Notes under the pieces: generated by a model
What the model was told of the DNA's origin: nothing
Database searches by the model: none
What the model saw: only the letters and a program-made list of their open reading frames with translations
Part shown: one piece after another, positions 1 to 7,431 of the stretch
How positions within the stretch are numbered: position 1 is the first letter of the stretch
Layout: every line of letters starts with the position of its first letter
Source: Immundisolibacter sp.
GTDB taxonomy: Bacteria; Pseudomonadota; Gammaproteobacteria; Immundisolibacterales; Immundisolibacteraceae
DNA: 7,708 nucleotides
Reading direction: 5' to 3'
Assembly: GCF_041601295.1 (NCBI RefSeq)
Contig: NZ_JBFIII010000116.1
Span: 1 to 7,708 of the forward strand
Program-made: the position numbers and the translations under genes

Positions 1-203
1 GCGACTCGTTCCGCTGTGATGATGCTTGTTGGGCTACGAAGCACAGAGAAATCGCTTCCGTCATGCTCAAAATAGCAAACACGTTGAAGGTCTGACGATG
101 TCAAGGACGCCCAGTATTCGGATACACCATTTGCCCAAGTGAGATGGATGCTGGCACCTAGGAAGATGAACATTATAGTCCGATTAAAAAATGCCACTTG
201 CAT
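1..203 (-). CDS. Partial small secreted protein, candidate immunity/partner of the RHS tip
   Basis: Open frame from ATG (203-201) to the window edge; 67 residues are visible and the 3' end is missing. Its A overlaps the last base of the RHS stop codon (TAATG), which suggests translational coupling. I see only a weak GGA upstream and no strong Shine-Dalgarno sequence. The N-terminus resembles a Sec signal peptide: Arg8, then a hydrophobic stretch at about residues 10-23 (IMFIFLGASIHLTW), with a plausible cleavage after Ala24 (LTWA/NG). The visible mature part is polar with one Cys (residue 43). I do not recognise the family. A small gene directly behind an RHS tip is where cognate immunity proteins are normally encoded, so I infer an immunity or partner role, acting in the periplasm if the signal is real. 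It could instead be an unrelated small exported protein. The coding call rests on an open frame, coupled start and signal peptide, not on homology. Confidence 0.6.
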   Translation of the reverse strand, partial: MQVAFFNRTIMFIFLGASIHLTWANGVSEYWASLTSSDLQRVCYFEHDGSDFSVLRSPTSIITAERV

Positions 204-547
204 TAAGGAAATTTCCGAGGAGGAGACCATAGATTGAATGTCCGGCAACCATCCCTGCACCGATAGTAACCGTACTCGACAACTTCCTTGATATCTTCGT
301 AATAACCCGTGTTTTCTTCTCTATATGGACATTCCAAACCTGGATTGATATCTAAGGGCAATGGAATACCACCTGCACCTGGCCGTAAAGTCAATGGTCG
401 GATCATCGACTGCGGTGTTAACGGTTCATTGCTTATCTGCGGCTTGGGTTTGAAGCGACAGGTGTACCTCCGAACGATCTCTCCTGGAACCCATCTACGA
501 CCGGCAGTTCGGGTTCTAGGCCCAAACGAAACCCATTCACATTCGAT
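203..547 (-). other. Variable C-terminal tip of the RHS protein (putative toxin domain)
   Basis: This stretch encodes the 114 residues after the conserved WVDPSGL core boundary. Visible features are five Cys (tip residues 3, 30, 73, 97, 101), a basic first third with RTRTAGRR and VRRYTCRFKPKP, a Pro/Leu/Gly-rich middle (RPGAGGIPLPLDINPG) and a Tyr-rich acidic stretch (YYEDIKEVVEYGYY) leading into CRDGC. No nuclease, deaminase, ADP-ribosyltransferase or peptidase motif that I know is evident. The length is usual for RHS C-terminal toxins. By hand count GC is about 50% over 241-540, against 68% in a sampled line of the core (2101-2160), consistent with the tip having been exchanged as a module. 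The enzymatic activity is unknown. Confidence 0.6.
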
Positions 548-779
548 CAGTCCAGATGGATCTACCCAAGCAAGTGGATTCCCCCCCACATACCCATACG
601 TATTAATCCCCCCATCCAGCCCAATCGGATCACTGCTAACAAACCGCCCACTGGTCGGATCATAGTACCGGTTCCAGTTATACACTGCCGGGTGCAGGCG
701 GTCGGCAATCTGGCCGGGGAAACGCATGGTTATCGTGGTGATTTTCTGCCCGTCGCCGTCCGGATCCTCGTTCGGCTTG

Positions 780-3670
780 AGGGCGCCAAAGGCGTCACTG
801 TCCCAGCGCCAGACGACTTGCCCGCTACTGCTGCGCGCCGCCCGCACCGCGCCCAGGTGATCAGTCTCCATGTAGAGGACCGTTTGGCTCGGTTGGTGCT
901 CGATCTGGGCCACCAGAACGTCGTCACGCCACACGTAGCTGCGCCGCCGCTCGCCGTTGGACGGCCGGGTTTCGGCAAGCAGGTGGCCGTCGCGGTCGTA
1001 GTGGTAGACCACTGACTGCCCATATTTGGTCTTATGCGCGAACCGGTGCACCAGTTGGTTCAGGTGGTTATAGCTGTAACTGATGGCGGCCGCGCCGGCA
1101 TCGGTCGCGTTGGCGAGCCGGCTCGCACCGTCGTAGGTATAACGGTAAACACTGGTGGCCGCCCGGTTGACATTGCCCGCGGCATCCACCGACACCGACC
1201 CGCTGGGGATGCTGCTCAGACGGTTGGAGGCTGCCTGGTAACTGTAGGCACCACTGGCGTCGCTCAAGCGGTTGCCGTTGGCGTCGTAGCTGAAGTTTTG
1301 GTTCTTGACCGGCCCGGCTTCGCCGCTTAGGCGATCCAGCGCATCGTAGGTGTAGGTGCTGACGCCGGCAGGCCCGGTGCGACTGACGATGTTGCCATTG
1401 GGGTCGTAGCCAAGACTCGCGTCGACGGCGCCGGTGCCGATGGCGTGCCCGGTACGCTGACCGTCCTGATCGACATCGATGGTTTCGACGAGCCCGTTGC
1501 CCAGGGTCTGGCTGCGTGGGGCGCCGGCGGCGTCATACGTGAGCGACTGGACGATCGGACTGCCATCCGCAGTAATAGCGGTGATGCGCCCGGCGCTGTC
1601 CCGACTGTAGGCCACCACCAACCCGGTGGGGTAGGTGATTGTTTGCTGGCGCCCCGCCGCATCGTAGGTGTAACGAGTGATGTATGTGATCCCCGACTGC
1701 ACGCGAGTCTCGCTGCTTACCCAGCCGTGCACGTCATAGGCAAAAACGGTGTATCTCTGCCCCGTGCTCACGCTGTCGTTCACCTTGCACAGCCGACCGA
1801 TGCCGTTGCTGCAGCCGTTCACGTTGTCGTACGTGTATGTATACCAACCACCACTGCTGTCGGTCTCGCTCTTGAGGCGGTTCAGGGCATCATAGGTATA
1901 GGTCCGGGTCACCCCCCTCGCATCGACCCGGGTTTTCAGGTTGCCGGCCGCGTCGTAAGTCATGTTGGTGGTGCCCCGGTCCGGGCTTAGCTCGCTCAAC
2001 AGATCACCCAAGCCGTTATAGGTATAGGTTGTGGTCGCCCCGTTGGGCGCGGTGACGATGTTGGGCCGAGCCTGGCCGTTGTAGCTGGTGCTGCTGGTGC
2101 CGCCGAGCGGGTCGACCATCTGCCCCAGCCGGTTGAGGCTGTCGTAGACGTAAGCGGTGGTTTGCCCCTTGGGGTCAATGCGCGAGGTCAGATTGCCTTG
2201 CGCGTCATAGGCGTACTGGGTGGTCTGGCCGGCGGCGCCGATGTCCTGCTGCAAGCGACTGAGGGCATCGAATACGCGTGTGTGGCTGCGCACCGGGCTG
2301 CCATCCGGGTTGCTCCAGGTCTCGCCCAGGCGATTGCCGGCCGCGTCCAGCGTGTAGGTCACCCGATTGCCCAGGCTATCGGTGATGGTGGTCAGGCGAT
2401 GGGCTGGGTCGTAGCCGTAAGCAACGTGACTGGCGTCCGGCCAGGTCACCTGCGTCAGATTGCCGGCGGGGTCATAGTCAAAGGCGGTGACGGCGCCGGC
2501 CACGGTGCGCGTCTTGAGCCGGCCACGGGCGTCATACGTGAAACTGCTGATGGCACCATTCGGGTCGACCGCCTCCAGCAGCCGGCCGCTGGGATCGTAC
2601 TGAGTGTATTGCGTTACGTGGCCCAGGGCGTTGCTGGTCTGCTGCAGGTCCCCCCGCGCGTGACCGGCGCCGGCATTGGTGTAATAAGCGTAGGTCGTTA
2701 TATCCGACACATCCGTGCGCGGCCCATTTTCGGTGAGCAGCTGGCCGTCCGCGTTGTAGGTGTACGTCCACACGCGAGGCGTGCCGGTCAGCGTTGCGGC
2801 GAAACCCTGGCTGCCGTCGGTGTCGGTAGTGGCCTGCTCGGTACGGGTCACGACGTTGCCGCTGCCATCGTAGGTGTAGGTGATGCGGCGCTGGGGCTCG
2901 GCGACGCGCTGCGGCAGCCGGAAATCCGGATGCCACTCGGTGTGAATACTGCGCGTCACGCCCGACACCGCGGTTCCGGGACAGCTCGATCCACTGAGAC
3001 CTTCGACACGTTCCGTTTCGAGGTTGCGGGTCAGGTCGTGGGTGTAGCAGGTCAGGTTGTTGTTGAAATCGAGCCGCGAGGCGACGTTGCCGCTGGCGTC
3101 GTAAGTCTTGCTGGATGAGTCCGAGCCGCCGCATACGCTGCATGGCTGCGACACGGCCGTGTTTTTGACCACGCCCAATACCGTGGCGAACTGGTGCACG
3201 CTGGTCGTGCCCAGTGCGTCGGTAATTGCGCGCGAACCGTCGGCGTTGTATGCCACGTGGGTGCGATCCGCTCCGCCGGCGTGCTCGGTGGAAACCGCCC
3301 GGCCTTGCGTGTCGTACTCGTAGGTGGCAAACCGAGCACCGTTCTCGTCAACAATGCCAGTCAGGGCATTGGGCAGATTGGCACCTTGGGTGTGGGCAGA
3401 TTCGTTGTACAGATATGTGCGCTGACTCCCATCCGGGAAGGTCACAGAAGTAAGATTGCCGATACCATCATGGGCATAAGTGAACACCCCGCCGTCGGGG
3501 TCGATCACGCTGGCAATCTGATCAGCAGAGTCATAAGAGAAGACCAGCGCTCGGCCAAACGCATCGGTCACGCTGGTCAGCAGCCCGGCGGCGTCGTAAG
3601 CCAGCGTCTGCACCCGCCCCGCGCGATCGGCAAGAGTGAGCAACCGGCCGTCGTTATCGTAGTCTTCCGT
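780..3670 (-). repeat. YD (RHS) repeat-coding region
   Basis: This part of the RHS gene encodes dozens of degenerate repeats of roughly 20 residues built on the pattern Y-D/N-x-x-G-x-L/R, for example TYTYDALDRL, VTAFDYDPAGNLTQV and TTTYTYNGLGDLLSEL. In the DNA the same minus-strand words for TYTYDA recur many times. Boundaries are approximate. The repeats are a feature of protein architecture (beta-strand shell), not a DNA satellite, and the frame stays open throughout. Confidence 0.85.
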
Positions 3671-4356
3671 CTCATCGTGACGCGTGCGGATTCGCCAACC
3701 GATGGGGGTGCCGCTGGAATTAGGGGTGCCACCGGAATCGACCAGACGCGTCAGAGTTTCGGGAATGTCCGCATCGGCGGTCCATTCCGCACCGGCGGCG
3801 GAGAAATCAAACTGCTTTCCGTCCGCCCGCCGGGCATGCACGATCTCACCCTCGGTACCAGACGAAACCGTCAAGCCACGCGCATAGAAATGGCGCCAAT
3901 GCGCGCCAAAGGCGGTGCCTTGCGCAATCGCACTGCTGTCGTAATACCTTTCGACCTTGAGCGGACTCGACGATACGCTTGAATAATCGTTTTCCACCTG
4001 GAATTTATAGCCAATCGCGGGATTGATCGGATTGCCAGCACAGGAATCTGGAGCACCAAGGTTTTTGGCGGAATCATAGGATTGGCAGACCCCTGTGGTG
4101 ACATCCATTCCTCCATCGCACGGTGTAACGGGGGTAAGAGGCCTAACATACGCACTTGTACTAACGGCGCACCACCATGGAATGCAACTCCGCTTATAAC
4201 CCTGGCAACCGTTCCACCCGGGTGGAGGTGACGCCACGTTAGTGCATGAGACGACACCATCACAACTACCCCATTCCGGTCCAAGATCATCCGACTGACA
4301 TCCCTGAAGCGCCTCAGCGTCAGAGTTATAAAAATGCTGACCAACGTAAGCATACG

Positions 4357-4359
4357 AAG
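4357..4359. repeat. Left copy of the 3-bp flanking duplication (AAG) of the IS30 element
   Basis: AAG sits immediately outside the left terminal repeat and recurs immediately outside the right one at 5467-5469. Short duplications of 2-3 bp are usual for IS30-family elements. Three bases could match by chance (1 in 64), but removing the IS plus one copy restores the RHS frame exactly, which supports a true target duplication. Confidence 0.75.
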
Positions 4360-4386
4360 GGCGGTTTCAAATCCGAAGTGCAACAC
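4360..4386 (+). repeat. IS30 left terminal inverted repeat (transposase 3' side)
   Basis: Aligning this end with the reverse complement of 5440-5466 gives 26 of 27 matching bases, with a single mismatch at position 15 (C here, T at the other end). Similarity stops after base 27. The transposase stop codon lies only 4 bases inside the repeat edge. Confidence 0.92.
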
Positions 4387-4390
4387 TGGC

Positions 4391-5416
4391 TTAATGAACC
4401 GAGGTTGAGGCAGGGTATGTATTGGCCAGTTCCTGGGCGAAGACCTGCAACGGCGTTTGCCACTGGTGAATCTTGCGGGGGCGTGTGTTGAGACTGTCGG
4501 CGATGGCATCCAGGTCGTCTTGCGTATGCACCGACAGGTCGGTGCCCTTGGGCAGGTATTGGCGGATCAGCCCGTTGGTGTTCTCGCAGGTGCCCCGCTG
4601 CCACGGGCTGTGCGGATCGCAGAAGTAGACCTGCACCTGCGTGGCGCGCGTCAGGTCGCGATGGCGGGCCATCTCCCTGCCTTGATCGTAGGTCAGGCTG
4701 TGGCGCATCGGCGCGGCGATTGCGTTCAGCTTGGCCGTGAAGCCGGCCAGCGCCGAGGCGGCGCTGGCGTCGTCCATCCTGGCCAGCAGCACCAGGCGAC
4801 TGGTGCGCTCCACCAGCACGCCCACCGCGGAGGCGTTACCGGCGCCTTTGATCAGGTCGCCCTCCCAGGGGCCAGGCATGATGCGGTCATCGACCGCGGG
4901 CGGTCTGACGTGAATGCTGACCATCGCCGGGATCTGGCCGCGCCGGTCGGTGCCGCCGGTGCGCGGCCGACGTGTGCTGCGGCCGTGGCGCAGGCAGGCG
5001 ATCAGCTGGCGGCGCAGCTCCCCGCGCGGCTGGGCGTAGATCGCCGTGTAGATGGTCTCGTGGGACACGTGCTGGGCCGGCTGGTCGGGGTAGACCCGCT
5101 TGAGGGTAGCGGCAATCTGCTGCGGGGACCATTTCCAGTCCAGCAGCGTGCGCACCACGCCCCAGAACACGGCGTGCGGGTCCAGCTTGCGCGGCGGTCG
5201 GGCGGCGACCCGTCGGGCGGTGTGCCGCGCGTGGGCGGCCTGACTGGCATAGCCGGCATCGGGCGAGCGGTTGCGGGCCAGCTCGCGGCTGAGAGTCGAT
5301 GGCGAGCGCTTCAGTGTGCGGGCCATGGCCCGCACACTGGCCCCCAGCCGCATCATGCCGGCGATGACGACCCGATCTTCGGGCCGCAGCTGCGTATACG
5401 AACGTTGTGTTTCCAT
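4391..5416 (-). CDS. IS30-family transposase (DDE), intact
   Basis: A 341-residue transposase that would cut and join the IS ends. An N-terminal helix-turn-helix (about residues 10-50, including ASVRAMARTLKRSPSTLSRE) would bind the terminal repeats. The second half carries the rve/DDE catalytic core with the family's signature blocks: PGPWEGDLIKG (Asp187), LTYDQGREMARH (Asp244) and SPWQRGTCENTNGLIRQYLP (Glu278). Spacing is D-56-D-33-E, and the 33-residue second gap is typical of IS30. All three catalytic residues are present and the length is normal, so the enzyme is probably functional. ATG 5416 is supported by AAGGTG about 5 bases upstream and by its position just inside the right terminal repeat; the stop is TAA at 4393-4391. 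Transcription points toward the downstream RHS fragment, so read-through is possible. Confidence 0.95.
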   Translation of the reverse strand: METQRSYTQLRPEDRVVIAGMMRLGASVRAMARTLKRSPSTLSRELARNRSPDAGYASQAAHARHTARRVAARPPRKLDPHAVFWGVVRTLLDWKWSPQQIAATLKRVYPDQPAQHVSHETIYTAIYAQPRGELRRQLIACLRHGRSTRRPRTGGTDRRGQIPAMVSIHVRPPAVDDRIMPGPWEGDLIKGAGNASAVGVLVERTSRLVLLARMDDASAASALAGFTAKLNAIAAPMRHSLTYDQGREMARHRDLTRATQVQVYFCDPHSPWQRGTCENTNGLIRQYLPKGTDLSVHTQDDLDAIADSLNTRPRKIHQWQTPLQVFAQELANTYPASTSVH

Positions 5417-5439
5417 GGCAGCACCTTACTCCGAGTGAG

Positions 5440-5466
5440 GTGTTGCACTTCAGATTTGAAACCGCC
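5440..5466 (-). repeat. IS30 right terminal inverted repeat (transposase 5' side)
   Basis: Mate of the repeat at 4360-4386, with 26 of 27 matching bases. It lies 23 bases upstream of the transposase ATG, leaving little room for a promoter wholly inside the element, so the transposase may depend partly on the flanking sequence or on RHS-gene transcription. Confidence 0.92.
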
Positions 5467-5469
5467 AAG
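5467..5469. repeat. Right copy of the 3-bp flanking duplication (AAG)
   Basis: Direct repeat of the AAG at 4357-4359. Collapsing the two copies and deleting the IS yields the codons GAG CCT TCG TAT GCT across the junction (E-P-S-Y-A), completing the cleavage region of a signal peptide. Confidence 0.75.
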
Positions 5470-5575
5470 GCTCGCAAAAGATCAGCACAACGAATGCGCA
5501 TGCAATAGCTCGGACTATATTTCGCTGCCCAAGAAAGCGCCTGTCCACGCAGCCAACTGAATGATCCATTCTCAT
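5467..5575 (-). pseudogene. RHS protein, 5' fragment: start codon and Sec signal-peptide core
   Basis: This is the beginning of the RHS gene cut off by the IS. In-frame ATGs occur at 5587, 5575 and 5569. I favour 5575 or 5569 because GGGGAG lies 4 or 10 bases upstream. From 5575 the fragment encodes MRMDHSVGCVDRRFLGQRN, then IVRAIACAFVVLIFCEP; the restored protein continues SYAYVGQHF. That is a typical signal peptide: a basic n-region (Arg12, Arg13, Arg18, Arg22), hydrophobic core at about 23-34, and an S-Y-A cleavage site after residue 39. The LIFC sequence is not a good lipobox because Phe stands at -1. As the DNA stands, translation would run into the IS and stop after five foreign residues (stop at 5452-5450). 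That this fragment belongs with 203-4359 is shown by exact frame continuity (4,263 nt, divisible by three) and by the reconstituted signal peptide. Confidence 0.82.
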
Positions 5576-5945
5576 TGGTCTCCCCATGGCCACGCATCGC
5601 GTATTCAAAATCAGCGCTGACGCCCAGTCCGAACCACGATTGCGCCCACTTTGGCGAGCGGGTCTCGGGCCAGATCGATAGCATTCTCTAAATACAGTAG
5701 TTAACCTGCCATGTAAACTTTGATAGGTCAAGTGGAATTTTTAGAGACTTCGCGTCGCGTTCCCTGGACCAACAATCGCTGAACTGCGTTTTGGAAAACA
5801 GGAGTAACGCTGTCCGTCCGGCGGCGGCGGCGAACCAGCGAACACCCCACGCACCGGGCACCATTCAGCGCCATGGCCAGCACTACCGAGCAACGACATC
5901 GCGCATGTGAGGTGCGACGAGACGCGGCTCCGACGCTGCGCTTTG
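5576..5945. other. Intergenic stretch between the porin stop and the RHS start
   Basis: I see no convincing gene here. The part nearest the RHS gene (about 5640-5760) is AT-richer and contains the candidate RHS promoter; the part nearest the porin (about 5800-5945) is GC-rich with a short run of GGC triplets near 5819-5832. I could not find a GC-rich stem followed by a U-tract that would serve as the porin terminator. The RHS frame happens to stay open upstream to about 5731, but translated residues before 5587 look non-coding. Confidence 0.6.
5689..5717 (-). promoter_or_regulatory. Candidate sigma-70 promoter for the RHS gene
   Basis: On the minus strand TTTACA (5717-5712) is followed after 17 bases by TATTTA (5694-5689). 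The -35 box matches 5 of 6 consensus bases and the -10 box only 3 of 6, but the spacing is ideal and the local sequence is AT-rich compared with its surroundings. It would give a leader of roughly 110 bases before the RHS ATG. This is weak evidence from consensus matching alone. Confidence 0.3.
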
Positions 5946-7322
5946 CTAAAAATCCACCTGCAACTGGCTGACCAGAGAGCCGTAGTCGATGCCGTGGTCG
6001 GCGTCGAACCAGGCGTACTCGTTCAGCAGGCGGATGTTGGGATTGAAGATGTAGGTCGCCATCAGCTGGATGGCTTGGCCGTGATCCATGCCGCGGGCCA
6101 GCTCGTCGGCCGAGCTGCCGGTGAGCACGCGCATGAAGCGGGTACGCGACGGGTGTTCGTTGTCGACCTGCTGGTATTGCAGGCCAAGCGCCCAGTGCCG
6201 CTGGTTGGCTAGCGGGAAGGTGCGGGTCACGCCAGCCGCCCAGGCACGCGAGCGCAGGCGACTGTCCAGTATCCCGTCGCTGCGCGACAGCAGACCGTCC
6301 GATTCCTGTGACACGAACTGCGTCCAGCTGGCCCAGCCGAACCAGCGCCGGGCGTGCCATTCCCCGAACGCCTGCCACCAGGCGTTGTCCAGCGTGACTG
6401 GCCGACCCAGGCGGTCGCGCTGCACGCGCGCGTCCAGGCTGCCACTGTCGCGCGACCAGGAATAACCGACGCCGAGCAGGTATTTGAATGGCAGGTCGCG
6501 GATTTCGTACTCGTCCTGGACCGTCATGCCCAGCGGCGTCACCGCCATCACCGCCGAGTAAAGCAGCTCGTTGTTGTCGTTGTTGGTGCTCAGGTCCGGC
6601 CCGTTGTACACGCCCACGCCGTATTGCAGGCGGTCACCGAACGCCCCGTCGGTGAAAGTCTCCGGCGCGCCGAACTTGCCGCGCTCGATGGCCAGCCCGC
6701 GCGCCCTGCCAGCGGTGCCGGGGCTCAGGAATTCCGGGAACTTGCGTTCCACGCTGGCCGACAATTGAGGTCCCCGACCGTACCCGGTAATGAACTGCTG
6801 ACCGACGATGATGTCGCCCAGGCTGTCGCTGAAAACGTTGTAGCGAATCCAGGCGTCGAGCAGATTCTCGGCATTCGCCAGGGCCGGCGTTTCGTTGGCA
6901 GCCTCGTACTGGGTGTAGGCGAAGAATTCATCGTTCAGCGGCCCCCTGAAACCGAAGCGGGCGCGGCGAAAGGTAAACGATGCCGTGCCATCCAGGTGGT
7001 CACCGGCGGGAATGTAGGTGTAGCGAGGCTGCAAGCGACCCCACAGGCGCACGCCCTCTGGCGGCTTGGGCAGTACCGAGGCAACCTTGTGTACAGCCTG
7101 TGTTTCAGCCGGGTATTCGGAACCCGCCGGTGTCACCGCCGCGTGCTCCCGACGCTCGGCGGCGCGGGCCTTGAGCTTGATGTCCTGCACATCCTGGGCG
7201 GAGAGCAGGCCCTTGCCCTCCAGCGCGTGGAGGACTTCGTCCACATAGGCGTTGGAAGCCAGCGCGGGCGCGGCACCAAACGCGGCCAGCAGCAGGGCCA
7301 GCCTGATTAACTGTCCAGACAT
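5946..7322 (-). CDS. Outer-membrane porin, Porin_O_P (OprP/OprO-like) family
   Basis: A 458-residue beta-barrel porin for diffusion of small, probably anionic, solutes across the outer membrane. The frame is open further upstream (to 7367), but ATG 7322 is preferred: GGAG lies 5 bases upstream and it opens a clear signal peptide (MSGQLIRLALLLAAFGAAPA, cleavage ALA/SN after residue 22). After cleavage comes a short helical segment (about 24-65, YVDEVLHALEGKGLLSAQD), usual in this family, then a linker and the barrel starting near VRLWGRLQPRYTY, with FTFRRARFGFRGPLNDEFF typical of Porin_O_P. Strands alternate with loops to the end, and the protein closes with QLQVDF, a terminal Phe recognised by the BAM machinery. 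The family is named after phosphate/polyphosphate porins, but substrate cannot be read from the sequence and I see no Pho box at a sensible position. It appears complete. Function beyond porin is open. Confidence 0.9.
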   Translation of the reverse strand: MSGQLIRLALLLAAFGAAPALASNAYVDEVLHALEGKGLLSAQDVQDIKLKARAAERREHAAVTPAGSEYPAETQAVHKVASVLPKPPEGVRLWGRLQPRYTYIPAGDHLDGTASFTFRRARFGFRGPLNDEFFAYTQYEAANETPALANAENLLDAWIRYNVFSDSLGDIIVGQQFITGYGRGPQLSASVERKFPEFLSPGTAGRARGLAIERGKFGAPETFTDGAFGDRLQYGVGVYNGPDLSTNNDNNELLYSAVMAVTPLGMTVQDEYEIRDLPFKYLLGVGYSWSRDSGSLDARVQRDRLGRPVTLDNAWWQAFGEWHARRWFGWASWTQFVSQESDGLLSRSDGILDSRLRSRAWAAGVTRTFPLANQRHWALGLQYQQVDNEHPSRTRFMRVLTGSSADELARGMDHGQAIQLMATYIFNPNIRLLNEYAWFDADHGIDYGSLVSQLQVDF

Positions 7323-7431
7323 GATGTCTCCGTCATAACCATTTGCGGTGGCCGAGCGATCCGCCACCGTACGAAGCCAGGTTCATCCCTGAACAGAAAA
7401 CCCGGAAACAGATCCAGGGTCGCTTGGGGAA

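Larger units (their letters stand above)
203..4359 (-). pseudogene. RHS/YD-repeat protein, 3' portion, separated from its start by an IS30-family insertion
   Basis: The frame is open from the IS junction to TAA at 205-203 with no internal stop. The longest ORF with its own start begins at GTG 4237 (1,344 aa), but that GTG has no Shine-Dalgarno sequence and the same frame runs on upstream to the IS, where a TGA in the terminal repeat closes it. Numbered in the restored 1,420-residue protein: Cys-rich segment about 56-142 (nine Cys); DUF6531-like segment about 142-195 (CAGNPINPAIGYKFQ ... PLKVERYYDS); YD repeats (TYTYDALDRL, YDAAGNL and similar) through most of 265-1270; RHS-core closing motifs RYYDPTSGRFVSSDPIGL and NPLAWVDPSGL; then a 114-residue tip (1307-1420). 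YD-repeat cores are known to form a shell enclosing a C-terminal toxin tip. The tip, with five Cys, matches nothing I recognise. The lack of further decay suggests a recent insertion. Expression is unlikely unless transcription reads out of the IS. The family call is certain; the toxin role is inference. Confidence 0.9.
4360..5466 (-). mobile_element. IS30-family insertion sequence, complete, 1,107 bp
   Basis: The element is bounded by near-perfect 27-bp terminal inverted repeats that start GGCGGTTTCAAATC, and by AAG on both sides. It holds one ORF, an IS30-type DDE transposase, that fills almost the whole element. Its length lies within the usual 1.0-1.25 kb for the family. It is inserted in codon 36 of an RHS gene, in the same transcriptional direction. 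The 5' fragment enters the right terminal repeat and reads WRFQI then TGA (5452-5450); the 3' fragment is closed upstream by a TGA in the left terminal repeat. The element therefore truncates the RHS product inside its signal peptide. Because ends, transposase and duplication are all intact, it looks recent and potentially still mobile. Confidence 0.93.

Noticed and set aside
780..3670. Repetitive DNA as a possible CRISPR or tandem satellite
   Set aside because: The repeats are degenerate, in frame and encode YD motifs; there are no identical repeats with regular unique spacers.
2162..3982. Long plus-strand open frames (2162-3118 and 3194-3982) inside the RHS gene
   Set aside because: They are antisense to the YD-repeat region; high GC and repeats leave few stops, and the translations are low-complexity Val/Gly/Arg-rich without domain motifs.
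203..4237. Treating the GTG at 4237 as the true start of an intact 1,344-residue RHS protein
   Set aside because: There is no Shine-Dalgarno sequence before it, the coding frame continues upstream to the IS edge with sensible sequence (GQHFYNSDAEALQGCQS), and the start lies within a Cys-rich segment with no export signal.
4457..5560. 367-codon plus-strand open frame across the IS
   Set aside because: It runs antisense to the IS30 transposase, whose catalytic motifs are intact; the translation resembles nothing and extends past the IS end.
5467..5575. Lipoprotein signal (LIFC) in the RHS N-terminus
   Set aside because: The residue before Cys34 is Phe rather than Gly/Ala/Ser, and a better SPase I site (SYA) follows five residues later.
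6354..7310. 318-codon plus-strand open frame in the porin region
   Set aside because: Antisense shadow of the porin gene, which has a signal peptide, ribosome-binding site and terminal Phe.
7331..7341. CCGTCATAACC as a Pho-box-like half site
   Set aside because: It is a single half site on the wrong strand for the porin, lies within the ribosome-binding region, and lacks the tandem repeat required for a Pho box.
7323..7367. Extending the porin upstream to 7367
   Set aside because: The extra 15 residues (MADRSATANGYDGDI) would place a polar stretch before the signal peptide, and the ribosome-binding site GGAG fits ATG 7322.
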